Origin: an uncultured Lachnospiraceae bacterium
Lineage (GTDB): Bacteria; Bacillota_A; Clostridia; Lachnospirales; Lachnospiraceae
DNA: 15,538 nt
Assembly (NCBI GenBank): GCA_910585655.1
Contig: CAJUFW010000075.1
Coordinates: 1 to 15,538, forward strand
Reading direction: 5' to 3'
The notes under the pieces are model-generated. The model ran no database searches. It was not told the DNA's origin and saw nothing but the letters and a program-made list of their open reading frames with translations. Within the stretch, counting starts at the first letter, position 1. Each line of letters begins with the position of its first letter. The position numbers and the translations under genes are program-made. Positions 13,766 through 15,538 of this stretch are shown here, in pieces.

Positions 13766-15094
13766 TTACTTTCCCGCCGGGAACACCACCTCTCCCTGCA
13801 AAAAATCCCTTTCCGTCAATGCCAGATCCTTTACCAAACAAATCTGCCCTTCCAGGCTCTTTACAGTTGGCACGGCTACCTTGACATACCTTGTCGTATG
13901 CCCTGTCTGCCAGTCTTTATCCTGCCAGCGGACTGCCTCTTCAAACAATACCTGCTCTTCCTGCCCTACAAAACGCTGCCGATACCGCTCCTCTAACCGC
14001 GCCTCTACCACAGCCAGCCTGGCGGCTCGTTCTTTTTTTATTGCTTCCGCTATCTGACCCTCCATCCGCTCCGCCTTGGTTCCGCTCCGTTTGGAGTATG
14101 GAAAAATATGGATTTTAGAAAAACCGATTTCCTCTACAAAGGCTTTGGTTTCGACAAATTCCTCCTCTGTTTCTCCTGGAAATCCCACGATCACATCCGT
14201 TGTAAGAGCCGGATTTTGATACACCTGATGAAGCTGTCTGCAGGCATTTTTATATTCCGTGGTCGTATAATGGCGGTTCATCCGCTGCAGCGTTTTATCA
14301 CAGCCGCTTTGCAAAGAAAGATGAAAATGCGGGCATAGTTTTGGCAGCGCGCCCAGAGCCTCTGTAAACTCCTCTGTCATAATCCGCGGCTCTAAGGAGC
14401 CTAAGCGTATCCGCTCTACCCCTTCTATTTGCGAAAGCTCTGTCAAAAGAGGCAGTAAATGATTTGTTTTGTCCCAGTCCATCCCATAGGAGCTTAAATG
14501 AATTCCCGTAAGGACGATTTCCCGGTAGCCCTGCCTGGCTAAACGCTCTACCTCTGCCAATACTTCCTCCGGTCTTCTTGAGCGAATCCGTCCTCTTACA
14601 TAAGGAATGATACAATAGGAACAAAACTGGTTGCAGCCGTCTTGAATTTTGATATTGGCACGGGTTTTTTCAGTGACAGTATCGATTGAGAGAGTATCAT
14701 AGGAGCTGCTTAGCTCCCCTGGCGCCTTCTGTTTTCTGCCTGCCAAATACTCCTCCACCAGCTTTACAATCTCCTGCTTCTGGCTGTTGCCTATCAGCAG
14801 ATCCACGCCTTCCTCCTCTGAAAGCTTTGACTGGGGTGCCTGTACATAACAGCCTGCTGCCACTACCAGAGCTTGCGGATTCTGCTTCCTTGCTCGATGC
14901 AGCATTTGTCTGGACTTTCGATCTGCCATATTTGTCACCGTACAGGTATTGACCACATAGATATCCGCCGGCGAGCTGTTCTCCGCCGAAAACTCTGTAA
15001 TTTCATAGCCCGCTTCTATAAATAGCTTTTCCATCGCCTCTGTCTCGTATGCGTTGACTTTGCAGCCAAGTGTAAGAAACGCCACACGTTTCAA
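13766..15094 (-). CDS. mtaB: tRNA t6A37 methylthiotransferase MtaB (YqeV-like)
   Basis: 442 residues; TTG start with GGAGG six bases upstream, and the conserved N-terminus MKRVAFLTLGCKVNAYETEA follows at once. Methylthiotransferase with two [4Fe-4S] clusters. The N-terminal domain has Cys11, Cys51 (VVNTCTVTN) and Cys82 (AAGCYVQ). The radical-SAM triad is Cys154, Cys158 and Cys161 in QDGCNQFCSYCIIPYVRGR. A C-terminal TRAM domain is expected at about 375-440 (RFVGQEEQVLFEE ... YVKVAVP). It adds a methylthio group to t6A at tRNA position 37 (tRNA-Lys UUU in B. subtilis). GCKVN at the start and VRGRIRSR mark it as MtaB and not MiaB or RimO. It stands at the head of the cluster with other RNA-modifying genes, divergent from the HPr-like gene. 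Confidence 0.95.
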   Translation of the reverse strand: MKRVAFLTLGCKVNAYETEAMEKLFIEAGYEITEFSAENSSPADIYVVNTCTVTNMADRKSRQMLHRARKQNPQALVVAAGCYVQAPQSKLSEEEGVDLLIGNSQKQEIVKLVEEYLAGRKQKAPGELSSSYDTLSIDTVTEKTRANIKIQDGCNQFCSYCIIPYVRGRIRSRRPEEVLAEVERLARQGYREIVLTGIHLSSYGMDWDKTNHLLPLLTELSQIEGVERIRLGSLEPRIMTEEFTEALGALPKLCPHFHLSLQSGCDKTLQRMNRHYTTTEYKNACRQLHQVYQNPALTTDVIVGFPGETEEEFVETKAFVEEIGFSKIHIFPYSKRSGTKAERMEGQIAEAIKKERAARLAVVEARLEERYRQRFVGQEEQVLFEEAVRWQDKDWQTGHTTRYVKVAVPTVKSLEGQICLVKDLALTERDFLQGEVVFPAGK

Positions 15095-15130
15095 AGCAAT
15101 TCCTCCGTTCTTATAGTTGATAGTTTGTCT

Positions 15131-15200
15131 AAATTTGCGAATTTTACAATTTTTCCATCCGTTTTTTATTCACTTTGCACATTGACATTCTTCTTGCAAA
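15131..15200. promoter_or_regulatory. Inverted repeats in the mtaB / HPr-like divergent gap
   Basis: Two dyads lie in the 199-base divergent gap. TTTGCA (15174-15179) and TGCAAA (15195-15200) enclose the -35 box of the HPr-like promoter. AAATT-TGCG-AATTT (15131-15144) lies nearer mtaB. Either could be an operator; no known regulator box is recognised. No clear mtaB promoter was found by eye. Confidence 0.35.
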
Positions 15201-15210
15201 TCGCTACTAT
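15182..15210 (+). promoter_or_regulatory. Promoter of the HPr-like gene
   Basis: Perfect TTGACA (15182-15187) with TACTAT (15205-15210) 17 bases on; TATACT a few bases further is an alternative -10 at a longer spacing. TACTAT-like units recur here (TACTATACTATTGTACTATT). The start of transcription near 15217 would give a leader of about 77 bases. Confidence 0.68.
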
Positions 15211-15293
15211 ACTATTGTACTATTATGTATCGGTCAGAAACACCATACATAACAGCTACAGACAATCATCTTAGTATAAGGAGGATAAGCACC

Positions 15294-15527
15294 ATGAAAT
15301 CAGTTAAAATTTCTTTAAACTCCATTGACAAGGTAAAGGCTTTCGTAAACGAAGTGACTAAGTTTGAGTCCGATTTCGATCTGGTTTCCGGAAGGTATGT
15401 CATTGATGCGAAATCTATTATGGGTATTTTCAGCCTGGATCTGTCTAAGCCGATCGATCTGAATATTCATGATGACAAAGATTACGACTCTATCATTTCC
15501 ACCTTACAGCCTTATATCGTCGAGTAA
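15294..15527 (+). CDS. HPr-fold protein lacking the phosphocarrier histidine
   Basis: 77 residues. ATG at 15294 chosen because AAGGAGG (15278-15284) lies nine bases upstream; the frame extends further up but without a ribosome site. It aligns without gaps to B. subtilis HPr (compared from memory): KFESDFDL with KYDADVNL and AKSIMGIFSLDLSKPIDLNI with LKSIMGVMSLGIAKGAEITI. HPr's active-site motif GIHARPAT is replaced by NSIDKVKA, so the position of His15 is Ser10 and Arg17 is lost. The Ser46 region (KSIMG, Ser41 here) is kept. It therefore cannot carry phosphate from PTS Enzyme I in the usual way, but might be a target of HPr kinase or a CcpA partner like Crh, which also lacks His15. Annotated elsewhere, as I recall, simply as HPr family protein. 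Confidence 0.85.
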   Translation: MKSVKISLNSIDKVKAFVNEVTKFESDFDLVSGRYVIDAKSIMGIFSLDLSKPIDLNIHDDKDYDSIISTLQPYIVE

Positions 15528-15538
15528 TCTCTGTCCCA

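Noticed and set aside
15225..15293. ATG at 15225 as start of the HPr-like gene
   Set aside because: It has no ribosome site, lies just after the predicted transcription start, and the added residues do not belong to HPr; the ATG at 15294 has AAGGAGG.

Overview
The window looks like a chromosomal contig end from a low-to-mid GC Gram-positive anaerobe, most likely a Clostridia/Lachnospiraceae-type Firmicute. This rests on remembered protein families and gene order, not on a search. From about 1.2 kb rightwards the DNA is near 50% G+C, with strong AGGAGG ribosome sites. It carries a block (ireB, ruvX/yqgF, DUF1292, fur, RNase J, an MltG-like gene, trmR, trhP) that resembles the Bacillus subtilis yrzL-yrrK-yrzB-yrrL-yrrM-yrrO order. 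Most genes lie on the minus strand.

Layout. Bases 1-18 are Illumina adapter, so the left edge is a raw assembly end. Bases 19-632 hold the N-terminal part of a HAD-family hydrolase in AT-rich DNA. Bases 704-1093 hold a decayed fragment of an ATP-binding transcriptional-regulator-type protein. Together these look like acquired DNA or a misjoined piece. Then come a cytosolic M28-type zinc peptidase with a near-perfect promoter (1220-2593), an ECF sigma factor with a membrane-anchored partner (2594-4182), and a GH31 alpha-xylosidase divergent from an AraC-family regulator (4302-7785).

The right half (7853-15094) is an RNA-centred minus-strand cluster. mtaB makes the ms2t6A modification at tRNA position 37. 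ireB is a small phospho-regulated protein. ruvX/yqgF is a 16S rRNA maturation/resolvase-fold nuclease. A DUF1292 protein, a Fur-family regulator and RNase J follow. Next is a stub of MltG with no catalytic domain. After a probable terminator come trmR and trhP, which overlap by 4 bases and together should convert U34 of tRNA to 5-methoxyuridine. Divergent from mtaB, at the right edge, is an HPr-fold protein that lacks the phosphoryl-carrying histidine but keeps the Ser46 region.

I found no CRISPR array, complete mobile element, rRNA or tRNA gene. The points most worth checking are the active-site-less HPr homologue, the MltG stub inside a conserved cluster, the ECF sigma/anti-sigma-like pair, the compact promoter layout between the xylosidase and its regulator, and the assembly artefacts at the left edge.
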